Shown here one piece after another: positions 8,615 through 17,405 of a stretch of 52,274 nucleotides of DNA. Positions within the stretch are counted from its first letter, which is position 1, and every line of letters begins with the position of its first letter. The DNA lies in NCBI GenBank assembly GCA_937902985.1, contig CALFNG010000029.1:1-52274 (forward strand), read 5' to 3'. A program made the position numbers and the translations under genes. This stretch comes from an uncultured Myxococcales bacterium (lineage in GTDB: Bacteria > Myxococcota_A > Polyangia > Polyangiales > Polyangiaceae). The notes under the pieces were generated by a model. It made no database searches and was not told the origin of the DNA. It was given only the letters and a program-made list of their open reading frames with translations.

Positions 8615-9531
8615 CCACGAAGCGCGACTTCCTCAAGCTCTCGGATCTCTCCCTCTCCGAGGCGCGCGAAGTGCTCGCCCTCACGACGCGCCTGAAGCGC
8701 GAGCCCAAGGGACTGCGAACGCAGCTCCTGGCCGGCCGCGCGGTGGCCATCGTGCTCGAGAAGGCGAGCACGCGAACGCGTGTCTCGTTCGAGGTCGGTT
8801 GCGCCCAGCTCGGGATGCATCCGGTGGTCCTCGGCGTCCAGGGCAGCCAGCTCGGTCGCGGCGAACCGATCCGCGACACCGCGCGGGTCCTGGCGCGTTA
8901 TTGCGACGCGATCGTCTTCCGGACGTCGGCCTCCTCCCGGCTGGTCGAGATGGCGACCGCGGGCGTGCCGGTCGTGAACGCTCTGTCCGACGACGGCCAC
9001 CCGGTCCAGGTCCTGTGCGACGTCTTCACGGTCGAGGAGTACCTGGGGCCGCTCGCGGGCAAGCGGATCGCGTTCGTCGGGGATTGCGCGAACAACATGG
9101 CTCGATCGTGGCTCGAAGCCGCGTCGATCTTCGACTTTCACCTCGTGCTCGCGGGCCCTCGCTCGCACATGATCCCGCTGGACGAGATCGTGCGCGCGGG
9201 CTCGCACGTGACGGTCGTGCACGAGCCTGCAGGCGCGCTCGCCGGCTGCGACGTCGTCAATACCGACGTCTGGACGAGCATGGGCCAGGAGGCCGACTCC
9301 GACGTCCGCACCAGCGCCTTCGCCGGGTGGACGGTCGACGCCGCCCTGCTGAGGGCCGCGAAGCCGGAGGCGATCGTCCTCCACTGTCTGCCGGCGCACC
9401 GCGGCGAAGAGCTCGACGACGCCACGATCGAGGGGCCGCGCTCGCGCGTGTGGGACCAGGCGGAGAACCGCCTTCACGTGCAGAAGGCGCTGCTCGTGTG
9501 GTTGCTCGGCGCGAAGGACCGCGTCGTCTGA
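8611..9531 (+). CDS. argF: Ornithine carbamoyltransferase
   Basis: ArgF transfers a carbamoyl group to ornithine to give citrulline, the substrate of ArgG. The carbamoyl-phosphate loop STRTR is at residues 53-57, the ornithine-side motif HCLP at 258-261 and the SMG loop at 223-225 in DVWTSMGQE. The 306-residue length is normal. The start overlaps the argH stop by four bases. Together with argC, argJB, argG and argH this covers every step from glutamate to arginine except the transaminase argD, which is not in the window. Confidence 0.94.
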   Translation: MTTKRDFLKLSDLSLSEAREVLALTTRLKREPKGLRTQLLAGRAVAIVLEKASTRTRVSFEVGCAQLGMHPVVLGVQGSQLGRGEPIRDTARVLARYCDAIVFRTSASSRLVEMATAGVPVVNALSDDGHPVQVLCDVFTVEEYLGPLAGKRIAFVGDCANNMARSWLEAASIFDFHLVLAGPRSHMIPLDEIVRAGSHVTVVHEPAGALAGCDVVNTDVWTSMGQEADSDVRTSAFAGWTVDAALLRAAKPEAIVLHCLPAHRGEELDDATIEGPRSRVWDQAENRLHVQKALLVWLLGAKDRVV

Positions 9532-9548
9532 CGCCGCGAGCGTGGCCG

Positions 9549-10454
9549 GTGCGAACGCGCTTCGCCCCGTCACCCACGGGCGATCTTCATCTCGGCGGCG
9601 CGTGGACGGCGCTCGCCTCGTGGGTGGTCGCCCGACGCGCCGACGGCCGGTCCGCGCTTCGCTTCGAAGACCTCGATACGGCGAGGTGCGTCCGCGGCGC
9701 CCGAGAGCGCCTCGAAGACGACCTTCGCTGGCTGGGCCTGGACTGGGACGGCGCGGCCGTCACGCAGAGCGAGCGAGGTTCGCTCTACGAAGAGGCTCTG
9801 GCGAAGCTCGCCGGCCTGGGGCTCGTCTATCCCTGCGACTGCTCACGCGCCGAGGTCGCGCGGGCGGCGAGCGCACCGCACGAGGGCGAAGAGGCGGTCT
9901 ACGGAGGCCTCTGCCGAGACCGTGACCCGGCACGGCCGATGAAGCGACCGCCCGCGCTTCGCGTGCGCGTCCCCGACCAGGTCGTCGCGTTCGACGATGA
10001 CGTCGCCGGTCCGTTCGCTCAGAACCTGGCCCGCGACGTGGGCGACTTCGTCCTCCGCCGCGGTGACGGCGCCTACGCGTATCAGCTCTCCGTCGTGGTC
10101 GACGACGCGGCGATGGGCATCACGCACGTCGTCCGCGGCGCCGATCTCGTGAGCTCGACGCCACGGCAGATCTGGCTCGCCCAGACGCTGGGTTTCGCGG
10201 CGCCCCGCTTCGCCCACGTGCCGCTGGTCGTCGCCTGCGACGGCGCCCGACTCGAGAAGCGGACGCGCGGCGCCACCGTTCGCGAGCTGCGCGATGCCGG
10301 CGTGGCGTCGACGGCGGTCATCGGCGTCCTGGCGCACGGGCTTGGGCTGCGACCCACCGCGGCCCCCGCCGCGGCGAGCGACGTCGCGCAGGCAACCGCG
10401 GGAGCGCCGATCGTCTGGCGGCAAACTGCGTGGCCGATCCCTCGGAGCTGGTGA
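9549..10454 (+). CDS. gluQ: Glutamyl-Q tRNA(Asp) synthetase
   Basis: GluQRS is a truncated glutamyl-tRNA synthetase that attaches glutamate to queuosine at the anticodon of tRNA-Asp; it lacks an anticodon-binding domain. The 301-residue length fits. The class I start RTRFAPSPTGDLHLGG is present (HIGH-like HLGG), as is the tRNA(Asp)-type zinc site (CDCSRAEV, then YGGLC). The KMSKS counterpart reads LEKRTRG, which is degenerate. The GTG at 9549 is chosen because it directly precedes the conserved RTRFAPSPTG; it begins 17 bases after the argF stop, so cotranscription with argHF is likely. A short standalone GluRS is the alternative, but the zinc motif and length favour GluQ. Confidence 0.87.
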   Translation: MRTRFAPSPTGDLHLGGAWTALASWVVARRADGRSALRFEDLDTARCVRGARERLEDDLRWLGLDWDGAAVTQSERGSLYEEALAKLAGLGLVYPCDCSRAEVARAASAPHEGEEAVYGGLCRDRDPARPMKRPPALRVRVPDQVVAFDDDVAGPFAQNLARDVGDFVLRRGDGAYAYQLSVVVDDAAMGITHVVRGADLVSSTPRQIWLAQTLGFAAPRFAHVPLVVACDGARLEKRTRGATVRELRDAGVASTAVIGVLAHGLGLRPTAAPAAASDVAQATAGAPIVWRQTAWPIPRSW

Positions 10455-10463
10455 CTCGCCCCC

Positions 10464-11384
10464 TCAGTGGGCGTCGCAGGCCTCGCGGATCTTCGGCGAG
10501 ACGCGGACGGGATCGAGCACGGGGTTCGGCTCGCTCGACTTCCAGGCCGCGCAGGCCTGGGCGGCCGCGGCGCGCGCGTCGATCGCGACATAGGCTTCGA
10601 GGAGCGCGCGTTGTGTCATGGCGAGCTGCGGGTGCGTCAGAGCCGCCCCCCCGAGGAGGCGGTTGCCCCGCGCGATGGCCTCGGCGTAGCGCCCGTAACG
10701 GACGTCGGCGAGCAACTGCGGGAGGTCCGCGTCGGCCTTTCGTTGCTGCTCGAGCGCCATTCCGCCGCTCGCGCCGTCGCGCTCGGCCGACGCGCGCGCC
10801 TCCGTGCGGCCAGCCTCGGTCAGCTTCAAGCCGGGCATGGGCACGAGGACGATCTGGCCGCCTTTGACGAAGACGCCCTCGCGGAAGTTGTATCGATTCA
10901 GCTCCCAGCCGCGGTTGGGATCACCCCAGAAGCGGCCCGCGATCGCGTTGATGGTCTCGCCGTCGCCGGTGATGTAGGTGACGACCGCCGGCATCTCGAT
11001 CTCCTGGCCCTCGACCGGCGGCACCCACGAGACGCCCTTGTTCACGCGCGCCAGGAGCTCGGTCCGCGCGATGTCGTTCGTGCCGAGCCACCCCGCCGAG
11101 AGCTCGCCCCACGTCTCGCCTTGCATCACGGTGTGGTGGCCGGGCGCGGGGACCTCGAGGCGCATTCCGGTCACGATGACGGTGCCGCCCTGGACGTCGA
11201 GAGCGTTGGCCCCGACGAGCACGACCTCGCGCCTGGCGTCGCCGTAGATGCGGTCGGCGATGAGCGCCAGCGTCTCGCCGGGCTTCACGACGTGCGTGAA
11301 CGCCGCGGCGGGGGCGGACGCGGCCGCCGACACGCTGGCCGCTCCGCCGATGAACATCATGGTGAAGAGAGCGCGCGACCTCAT
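10464..11384 (-). CDS. Exported LysM-repeat protein with helical tail
   Basis: This 306-residue protein has a signal peptide (cleavage near ASAPAAA, about residue 28) and LysM-type modules. The clearest is at about 29-79 (HVVKPGETLALIADRIYGDA). A second starts at HTVMQGETWGELS and a third at VTYITGDGETINAIAGRFWGD. LysM domains bind peptidoglycan, so a periplasmic wall-associated role is likely. The remaining third is helical and TPR-like. The start overlaps the stop of the upstream kinase gene (ATGA), and both follow gpmI. A kinase coupled to a LysM protein suggests an envelope-related signalling unit, which is inference. Confidence 0.85.
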   Translation of the reverse strand: MRSRALFTMMFIGGAASVSAAASAPAAAFTHVVKPGETLALIADRIYGDARREVVLVGANALDVQGGTVIVTGMRLEVPAPGHHTVMQGETWGELSAGWLGTNDIARTELLARVNKGVSWVPPVEGQEIEMPAVVTYITGDGETINAIAGRFWGDPNRGWELNRYNFREGVFVKGGQIVLVPMPGLKLTEAGRTEARASAERDGASGGMALEQQRKADADLPQLLADVRYGRYAEAIARGNRLLGGAALTHPQLAMTQRALLEAYVAIDARAAAAQACAAWKSSEPNPVLDPVRVSPKIREACDAH

Positions 11385-12808
11385 CGCTTGTTGTCCTTCG
11401 GCATCGGGTTCCTGTCGGAGCTCGCCTCTTCGGGCCCGGCGTCGTCGGCCGCCGCGGCGTGATCGCCGGGTCCGGGCGGGGGGGGGATGTTCATCACGGC
11501 GTCGAGCGTGCGGAGCTCTCCGCGGGCAATGGGCACCGTGCGCTTCTCGATCGGCGCACTGGGGTGCACGAGGGTCACGTAGTGAGTCCCCTCGGGAAGC
11601 GGGATCGGCCGCGCGAACGGGGTCACGTCGACGCGCTGCCCGTCGACCCACACTTCGGCCCACGGCGTCGCGAGCACGCGCAGGTAGCCAGGCGACGGCG
11701 GAAGCAGGTCGAGCGGCCGGGCGCCCGCCTGCTCGCCTTCGCGGCGCGCTGTCGTCTGCAGGGCAGCGCCGCCAGTGAGCGCCGCGACGCCGAGGAGCGC
11801 CAAGCCCGCGATCGCCCGCCGCGCGGAGACACGCCTGGCGCGCGCGGGCGCCGCGCCGCGTCCCGCCTCGGATGGACTGACCAGCCCCGCGCTCTCGAGG
11901 GCTTGCACCAGGACCGTCGGCCCGCGAAGGCCAGACCGGGCCGTCGCGACCTCTTCGAGCTGCTCGGCCATGGCGTCGGCGGTGTGGAACCGATCCGCGG
12001 GCAGCTTCTGGATCGCGCGCATCACGATCCGCTCGAGCGCGGCGGGAACTTCGGGCGCTCTCCGGTGGAGAGGGATCGCCGGATCGCGGCGAATGCGGTG
12101 GGCTGCCGGACGTTGGTCGGCCTCGTCGCCGCGCTCGAAGGGACGGGCGCCGCAGAGCAGCTGATAGAGCACCACCCCCAGCGAGAAGAGGTCGCTCCGC
12201 GCGTCGACGCCCTCGCCGAGGATCTGCTCCGGTGCCATGTACGCGGGCGTTCCGAACGCGGCGATGTTCTCGAGCCGCAGCGGCGCAGACGGCGCAAGCG
12301 ATACGCGCTCGTCGACCTTCGTCGTTCGCTGCGCGATCCCGAAGTCGAAGACCTTCACGTCGCCGCGGCGGCTCACCAGGATGTTCGCGGGCTTCACGTC
12401 GCGATGCACGATGCCGCGCTCGTGCGCGTGGCCGAGCCCGCGGGCGACGGCCGCGCCGATTACGGCCACGGCGTCGGGCGGCAGGATCGGCTTCTTCTTC
12501 GCGAGCTCGGCGAGGCTGAAGCCGTCGACGAACTCGAGAACCAGGTGCATCCCGGCGTCGGTCTTCGAAAACGCGTAGAGCGAGCCCAGGTTCGGGTGCG
12601 ACAAGATCGCGAGCACGCGCGCCTCGCGCTCGAGCTGCGCCGCGAACGGCGACTCGCGGCCGATCGTATTCTTGAGCACCTTCAGCGCCACGATGCGCCC
12701 GAGGGGCTCTTCGACCGCCTTGTAGACCGACGAGAGCGAGCCCGAGCCCAGCTCTTCGAGAAGGCGGAATCCTTCGATGCTCGGCAGTTCCGCCACGAGT
12801 CCCCTCAC
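11381..12808 (-). CDS. Membrane Ser/Thr protein kinase with C-terminal PEGA-like domain
   Basis: A Hanks-type kinase domain fills about residues 12-280: glycine loop LGSGSLSSVYK, ATP-anchoring Lys43 in ALKVLK, catalytic loop HRDVKPANIL, DFGIA and the activation-segment end GTPAYMAPEQ. All key residues are present, so it should be active. A single membrane helix follows (about 325-345, AIAGLALLGVAALTGGAAL), then an outer part with a PEGA-like segment (PGYLRVLATPWAEVWVDGQR...PIPLPEGTHYVTLVHP). It starts 12 bases after the gpmI stop and overlaps the LysM gene by four bases. PEGA domains are surface or envelope modules in such kinases; what it senses is unknown. Confidence 0.9.
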   Translation of the reverse strand: MRGLVAELPSIEGFRLLEELGSGSLSSVYKAVEEPLGRIVALKVLKNTIGRESPFAAQLEREARVLAILSHPNLGSLYAFSKTDAGMHLVLEFVDGFSLAELAKKKPILPPDAVAVIGAAVARGLGHAHERGIVHRDVKPANILVSRRGDVKVFDFGIAQRTTKVDERVSLAPSAPLRLENIAAFGTPAYMAPEQILGEGVDARSDLFSLGVVLYQLLCGARPFERGDEADQRPAAHRIRRDPAIPLHRRAPEVPAALERIVMRAIQKLPADRFHTADAMAEQLEEVATARSGLRGPTVLVQALESAGLVSPSEAGRGAAPARARRVSARRAIAGLALLGVAALTGGAALQTTARREGEQAGARPLDLLPPSPGYLRVLATPWAEVWVDGQRVDVTPFARPIPLPEGTHYVTLVHPSAPIEKRTVPIARGELRTLDAVMNIPPPPGPGDHAAAADDAGPEEASSDRNPMPKDNKR

Positions 12809-12820
12809 CAGCGGAACGGA

Positions 12821-14359
12821 CTAACCACGAACGAGCAGCGAGTGGCCGGTCATCTCGGCGGGCTGCGCGAGGCCGAGCACGTCGAGCATCGTCGGTGCGA
12901 CGTCGCACAGCCGGCCGCCGCTGCGAACGCGAGCGCCGCGATCGGCGTCGTTCACGTAGACGAGCGGAACGGGATTGAGCGTGTGCGAGGTGTGTGGTTG
13001 CCCCGACGCTGGATCTCTCATGAGCTCGCAGTTGCCGTGGTCGGCGGTGATGAGCAGGGCGCCGCCCGCGGCGCGGGCGGCGTCGACGATCGTGCCGACC
13101 CCCGCGTCGACCGCCTCGACCGCGTGGATGGCCGCGTCGAGGACCCCGGTGTGGCCGACCATGTCGGGGTTGGCGAAGTTGACGAGAACGAAGTCGTAGG
13201 CGCCGCTGGCGATCGCAGTGCGCACGGCCTCGGCGACCCCTGCGGCTGACATTTCCGGCTTGAGATCGTACGTCGCGACGTCCTTGGGGGAGGGCAGCAT
13301 CTTTCGGTCTTCGCCGTCGAACGGCGCTTCGCGACCGCCGTTGAAGAAGTACGTGACGTGCGCGTACTTCTCGGTCTCGGCGCACCGGAACTGCTTCATG
13401 CCTGACCGGGCAATGATCTCCGGAAAGATGTTCGAATAGGACTCCTTCGGAAATGCGATCGGGAGGCCGAACGTGCCGTCGTATGTGGTCATGCACGCGA
13501 AGCGACCGGTGAACGGCGCCGCGCCCGCGCGAGCGAACGCGTCGAAGTCGGCGATCGCGAGCGCGCGCGTCAGCTCGCGCGCGCGGTCGGGACGGAAGTT
13601 CAAGTGGAGGGCGGCGTCGCCGGGCCGGACGCCGTCGTAGTCGCCAACGGCGAACGGTTCGACGAACTCGTCGGTCTTTCCGGCGGCGTAGCTCTTTTCG
13701 ACGCCCTGCAGGGCCGACTCGGCGCGCAGGGCTCCGCCTTCGGCGATCGCGCGGTAGGCGCGCTCGACGCGCTCCCATCGGTTGTCGCGATCCATCGCCC
13801 AGAAGCGGCCGGCGACGGTGCCGATGCGGCCGACTCCGCCGGCGAGGCGCGGCTCGAGCTGCGCCAGGTAGGAGGGCGCGGTCCCGGGCTGAACGTCCCG
13901 CCCGTCGAGGAAGGCGTGCACGACCACGGGGACGCCAGCGCTCCTGGCGAGGTCGACGAGGGCGAAGAGATGCACGAGCGACGAGTGGACACCGCCGTCG
14001 CTCAGGAGCCCCAAGAGATGCAGCCGCCCGCAGGCCTGCTTGGCCTGGCCGATCACCTGCGCGAGCACGTGGTTCTTGCCGAGCGCGCCCTCGTGGACCT
14101 CGTTGTCGATCCTCGAGATGTCCATCATCGCGATGCGCCCGGCGCCCAGGTTCAGGTGGCCAACTTCGCTGTTGCCCATCTGACCCGGCGGCAGCCCGAC
14201 GTCGGGGCCGCTCGTTCCGATGAGGCCGCGCGGATAGTCGTCGAAGATCGCCTTCAAGACCGGCGCGCGAGCGAGGCGAATCGCGTTGTCGGCTTGCTCT
14301 TGCCGCTCGCCGTAGCCGTCGAGGACGATCAGGACCAGCGGTTTCGGGCGCGCCGTCAT
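12821..14359 (-). CDS. gpmI: 2,3-bisphosphoglycerate-independent phosphoglycerate mutase
   Basis: GpmI interconverts 3- and 2-phosphoglycerate in glycolysis/gluconeogenesis using two Mn ions. The alkaline-phosphatase-fold metal motif LIVLDGYG begins at about residue 9, and the phosphoserine nucleophile is Ser64 in GNSEVGHLN. LSDGGVHS, HAFLDGRD, LNFRPDRARE, ANPDMVGHTG and TADHGN are all recognisable. The 512-residue length is normal. An alternative ATG at 14371 would add four residues (MVAE); the shorter start is chosen because MTARPKPLVL matches the usual N-terminus. It is divergent from RNase H and heads the kinase-LysM operon. Confidence 0.95.
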   Translation of the reverse strand: MTARPKPLVLIVLDGYGERQEQADNAIRLARAPVLKAIFDDYPRGLIGTSGPDVGLPPGQMGNSEVGHLNLGAGRIAMMDISRIDNEVHEGALGKNHVLAQVIGQAKQACGRLHLLGLLSDGGVHSSLVHLFALVDLARSAGVPVVVHAFLDGRDVQPGTAPSYLAQLEPRLAGGVGRIGTVAGRFWAMDRDNRWERVERAYRAIAEGGALRAESALQGVEKSYAAGKTDEFVEPFAVGDYDGVRPGDAALHLNFRPDRARELTRALAIADFDAFARAGAAPFTGRFACMTTYDGTFGLPIAFPKESYSNIFPEIIARSGMKQFRCAETEKYAHVTYFFNGGREAPFDGEDRKMLPSPKDVATYDLKPEMSAAGVAEAVRTAIASGAYDFVLVNFANPDMVGHTGVLDAAIHAVEAVDAGVGTIVDAARAAGGALLITADHGNCELMRDPASGQPHTSHTLNPVPLVYVNDADRGARVRSGGRLCDVAPTMLDVLGLAQPAEMTGHSLLVRG

Positions 14360-14435
14360 CTCGGCGACCATAGCATCGGCGCGGCGCTCCGGGCAGCCGC
14401 CCGCGACGCCATCCGTGGTATGAAACGCGTCCCCC

Positions 14436-15119
14436 ATGCCGTGGATCGAAGCGACCCTGCGCGGTCAACGCGTGCTGGCTCGAGCCAGGGAAGACGGAGC
14501 GCTCGCGGTCGAGGGGGGCAGGGTCGAGATTCGCTACAACGCGAAAGACGGCCGGGCGTATCGAGCGGCCGCGGCCAACCTGGTGCTCGCAGGCGGTGCG
14601 CCCCTCCTCCCCGACGAGGCCTGCGCTCCGGCCGGCGCGGCGACCACGGCTGCCGCGAAGCGGTCGGCGGCGCCGCCGGTGCACACGCCCGGCTCGTGGA
14701 TCGCGTACACCGACGGCGCGTGCTCCGGCAATCCGGGGCCCGCGGGGTCCGGCGTCGTGCTCGTGTCTCCGAAGGGGAAAATGCACGAGGGCTTCGAGTA
14801 CCTGGGAACGGCCACGAACAACGTCGCCGAGCTCACCGCGATCCTGAAGGCCGTCGAGTGGCTGCCGTCTACGGCGAACGGCGTGGTCGTTCACACCGAC
14901 AGCCAGTACGCGATCGGCGTGATCCAGAAGGGCTGGAAACCGAAGGTGAACCAGGAGCTGGTGCAGCGCACGAGGCGGGCGGTCGAGACGCGCGGGGCGC
15001 GCCTCGTGTACGTGCCCGGTCACAGCGGGGTGCCGTTGAACGAGCGCGCCGACGAGCTGGCGCGCGAAGCCATCGTCCTGCGGCGAAGCGAGGCCGCCCT
15101 CGTGTCCGAAGAAGCGTGA
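14436..15119 (+). CDS. rnhA: Ribonuclease HI with N-terminal extension
   Basis: The C-terminal 140 residues are RNase HI, which cuts the RNA strand of RNA-DNA hybrids. The acidic catalytic set is complete: Asp93 (YTDGACSGNPGPAG), Glu132 (NNVAELTAI), Asp155 (TDSQYAI) and Asp206 (ERADELA), with His196 in GHSGV. The first 85 residues are not part of the standard enzyme. They form a small predicted beta-rich module (LRGQRVLARARED... GGRVEIRYNAKDGRAYRA) and an Ala/Pro linker. It is not the canonical hybrid-binding domain by eye. It may be another nucleic-acid-binding module, which is inference. Confidence 0.93.
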   Translation: MPWIEATLRGQRVLARAREDGALAVEGGRVEIRYNAKDGRAYRAAAANLVLAGGAPLLPDEACAPAGAATTAAAKRSAAPPVHTPGSWIAYTDGACSGNPGPAGSGVVLVSPKGKMHEGFEYLGTATNNVAELTAILKAVEWLPSTANGVVVHTDSQYAIGVIQKGWKPKVNQELVQRTRRAVETRGARLVYVPGHSGVPLNERADELAREAIVLRRSEAALVSEEA

Positions 15120-15130
15120 CTGGCGCACGA

Positions 15131-15146
15131 GCACGCCGAAGCGTGC
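15131..15146. terminator. Short hairpin between convergent rnhA and the metallopeptidase gene
   Basis: A perfect six-base stem GCACGC/GCGTGC with a CGAA loop lies in the 39-base gap between two convergent genes. No T-tract follows on either side, so a classical intrinsic terminator is not proven; position is the main argument. Confidence 0.4.
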
Positions 15147-15158
15147 GGCGAGGTGACC

Positions 15159-16571
15159 TCAGCGGGCCGCGGCGAGCTCGCGGACCCACTTGCGCGATAG
15201 CTCGCAATCGCCGGCGCTCGCCCAGCCGCCGGGCGTCGTACGGGCGGGGCCCATGACGAAGACGAGATCCGCGCCCAACCGGGCGACCGCGAGAGGGCCG
15301 CGGTCCGCTCGTTCGCGGCAAACGAAGTCGCCCTCATGCAGCTGGGGGGCCCCGATGACACCCTCGAGGCCGCGGCTCACGAGAGCGTAGGCGCGCCGGG
15401 TCAGCTCGTCCTTCGCCTTGCCGGGGTCGTAGCGGAGCCTCCACGCAAAGGCGGCTCTGCCGGCGCTCTCGACCAGCACGCCGCGATCGCCCCCCCACCC
15501 GGCGCTCGCCGCGGCGGCGCTCTTCGCATCGAGCCACTCTTCGAACGCGATGCGCGTCCCGAGCTCGCCTTCGGAGTCTTCGTCGGCCACTTTCCAGCCC
15601 TCGCCCAGAGCCGCGAACGTCGGCGCGGCGACGGTCATCGCGGGCTCGCGCGCCAGCCACTTTTCGGGGTGCATGATCTGCTCGCTCGTGACCGGCGACT
15701 CGTCCCATGCGTGGTCGACGGCGGCCCACCCCCCGCGTCGCCGCAGGGCGTGCACGAAGAGCGTCCCGTAGATGTACGGAGCCGCCAGCGACGAGCGCAT
15801 CACGCGGGGCGAGTTGGCGCCCGGCCCCTGGTTCATCCCTTCGCGGATTTGCTGGGCGAACGCCTCGTCGGGCAGATCGATGGCGGTCTTGCCGCTCCCT
15901 GGGGCAGAGTGCTCGATCATCACGTCGAACATCGCGCTCGTGGCGTCGCCCTCGGCCAGAGCGCTGACGGCCTCGCTGTGGTCGCCTTCGCCGGCCTGAT
16001 AGCGCGACCGGCGTTCGAGGTCCCATCGGTGGTCCTGCAGGGCGTGAACGAGCTCGTGAGCGAGGGTCGCTTCGGCCTCTTCGTCGCCAAGGTCGCTCGC
16101 CATGTACATGGTCCCGTCCGACGGCTCGTAGTAACCGGCGAGCTGGTCCTGCAGGAGCTGGTACTCGGCGGCCTCGTAGTCGAACTCGGTGGGTATGAAG
16201 CCAAAGAGCTGGAGGGCGAGCCCCTCGTTGTGGATGGCCAGAGGCGGGAGCTCTCGCGCCACGTGCTCTTTGACTCGCGCGATCAGCGCGGGACGGTCGA
16301 GGAGCACGCCCGGCACCGGCCTCCTGGCAGAAAGGTGGCGAGCGATCTCCACTCGCTTGAGCATTCGGGCCACAAGGCGGGTCTCGCGCTGCTCGCGCGG
16401 ATCGGGCGCCGGCGGGGTTAACGACGGCGCGACCGAGAGCGCGGTCGTCGCGGCAAGCGCGGAGACCGCGCCTTGCGGGGGAGTCGTCGGTCCAGCGTTG
16501 GCGTGCGGGGCGGTCTTCGCCCCGCACGCCGCGAGCGTCGCCACCGCAGTGACGACGAAGACTCGCGTCAT
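15159..16571 (-). CDS. Lipoprotein with HExxH zinc-metallopeptidase motif
   Basis: This 470-residue lipoprotein has a signal peptide ending in the lipobox LAAC (Cys16), followed by an Ala/Pro/Thr-rich linker to about residue 58. The central region carries HELVHALQDHRWDL at 172-185: an HExxH zinc site (His172, Glu173, His176) with a further His181. The preceding sequence LAGYYEPSDGTMYMASDL resembles a substrate-strand segment of gluzincin-like peptidases. The third zinc ligand cannot be fixed by eye. Its start overlaps the rpe stop (ATGA). Function is probably envelope proteolysis, substrate unknown. Confidence 0.78.
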   Translation of the reverse strand: MTRVFVVTAVATLAACGAKTAPHANAGPTTPPQGAVSALAATTALSVAPSLTPPAPDPREQRETRLVARMLKRVEIARHLSARRPVPGVLLDRPALIARVKEHVARELPPLAIHNEGLALQLFGFIPTEFDYEAAEYQLLQDQLAGYYEPSDGTMYMASDLGDEEAEATLAHELVHALQDHRWDLERRSRYQAGEGDHSEAVSALAEGDATSAMFDVMIEHSAPGSGKTAIDLPDEAFAQQIREGMNQGPGANSPRVMRSSLAAPYIYGTLFVHALRRRGGWAAVDHAWDESPVTSEQIMHPEKWLAREPAMTVAAPTFAALGEGWKVADEDSEGELGTRIAFEEWLDAKSAAAASAGWGGDRGVLVESAGRAAFAWRLRYDPGKAKDELTRRAYALVSRGLEGVIGAPQLHEGDFVCRERADRGPLAVARLGADLVFVMGPARTTPGGWASAGDCELSRKWVRELAAAR

Positions 16572-17329
16572 CGCTTGAGAGCCATTCCCCGATGCCCTTC
16601 GATGCGCAGACGCGCGATGGCGTCGGCGTAGGGGGGGTGCCCGAACACGGCGCTCCCCGCGACGAGGACGCGCGCTCCCGCCTCTGTCGCGAACGCCACG
16701 GTGTCCGGCGCGATCCCGCCGTCGATCTCGAGGTGAACGGGCCGCCCCGAGTCGTCGATCATGCGCCGGATGGCGCGGACCTTCGGGAGGACCTCGGGCA
16801 GAAACGACTGGCCGCCGAAGCCTGGATTGACGCTCATGACGAGAACGAGGTCGGTGACGCCGAGCACGTAGCGAAGCGTATCTTCGTTCGTCGACGGGTT
16901 GAGCACGACGCCGGCGCGCTTTCCGAGGCCGCGGATGTGCTGGAGCGTGCGGTGAAGGTGCGGCGACGCCTCGACGTGAACCGTGAGCCCGTCGGCGCCC
17001 GCTTTGGCGAACTCGTCGACGTAACGTTCGGGCTCGACGATCATCAGGTGAACGTCGATCGGCAGCATGGTGGCGGCGCGGATCGCCTTGACGATGGGCG
17101 GCCCGAGCGTGATATTCGGCACGAAGCGGCCGTCCATCACGTCCACGTGAATCCAGTCGGCTCCCGCGGCCTCCACGGCGCGGATCTCATCCGCGATGTG
17201 GCCGAAATCGGCGGCCAGAATCGACGGCGCGATGATGAGCGCGTCGGTGCGCGAGTCGGTGCCGGTGGAGGCGGACGCCGGATCAGGTTGAGGCAAGTTG
17301 GGCAAGGTAGGTAGGAGGTGGCGGAACAC
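16568..17329 (-). CDS. rpe: Ribulose-phosphate 3-epimerase
   Basis: Rpe interconverts ribulose-5-phosphate and xylulose-5-phosphate in the pentose phosphate and Calvin cycles. The TIM-barrel motifs are clear: APSILAADFGHI, WIHVDVMDGRFVPNITLG, VHLMI, VMSVNPGFGGQSF and HLEIDGGI. The catalytic Asp pair and metal-binding His are present. The start is uncertain. No ATG lies close to the conserved core; the GTG at 17329 gives 253 residues with a Pro/Thr-rich lead of about 30. TTG codons nearer the core are alternatives. A longer frame reaching 17458 would run into the divergent acetyltransferase gene and is rejected. The 3' end overlaps the metallopeptidase gene by four bases. Confidence 0.92.
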   Translation of the reverse strand: MFRHLLPTLPNLPQPDPASASTGTDSRTDALIIAPSILAADFGHIADEIRAVEAAGADWIHVDVMDGRFVPNITLGPPIVKAIRAATMLPIDVHLMIVEPERYVDEFAKAGADGLTVHVEASPHLHRTLQHIRGLGKRAGVVLNPSTNEDTLRYVLGVTDLVLVMSVNPGFGGQSFLPEVLPKVRAIRRMIDDSGRPVHLEIDGGIAPDTVAFATEAGARVLVAGSAVFGHPPYADAIARLRIEGHRGMALKR

Positions 17330-17405
17330 CGACCCGACGTCAAGGTCCCCGTCCGTCGTTCGTGTTGCGGATGGTCTAGAAAGAGGCGACCCTGGCTCTC
17401 TGACC

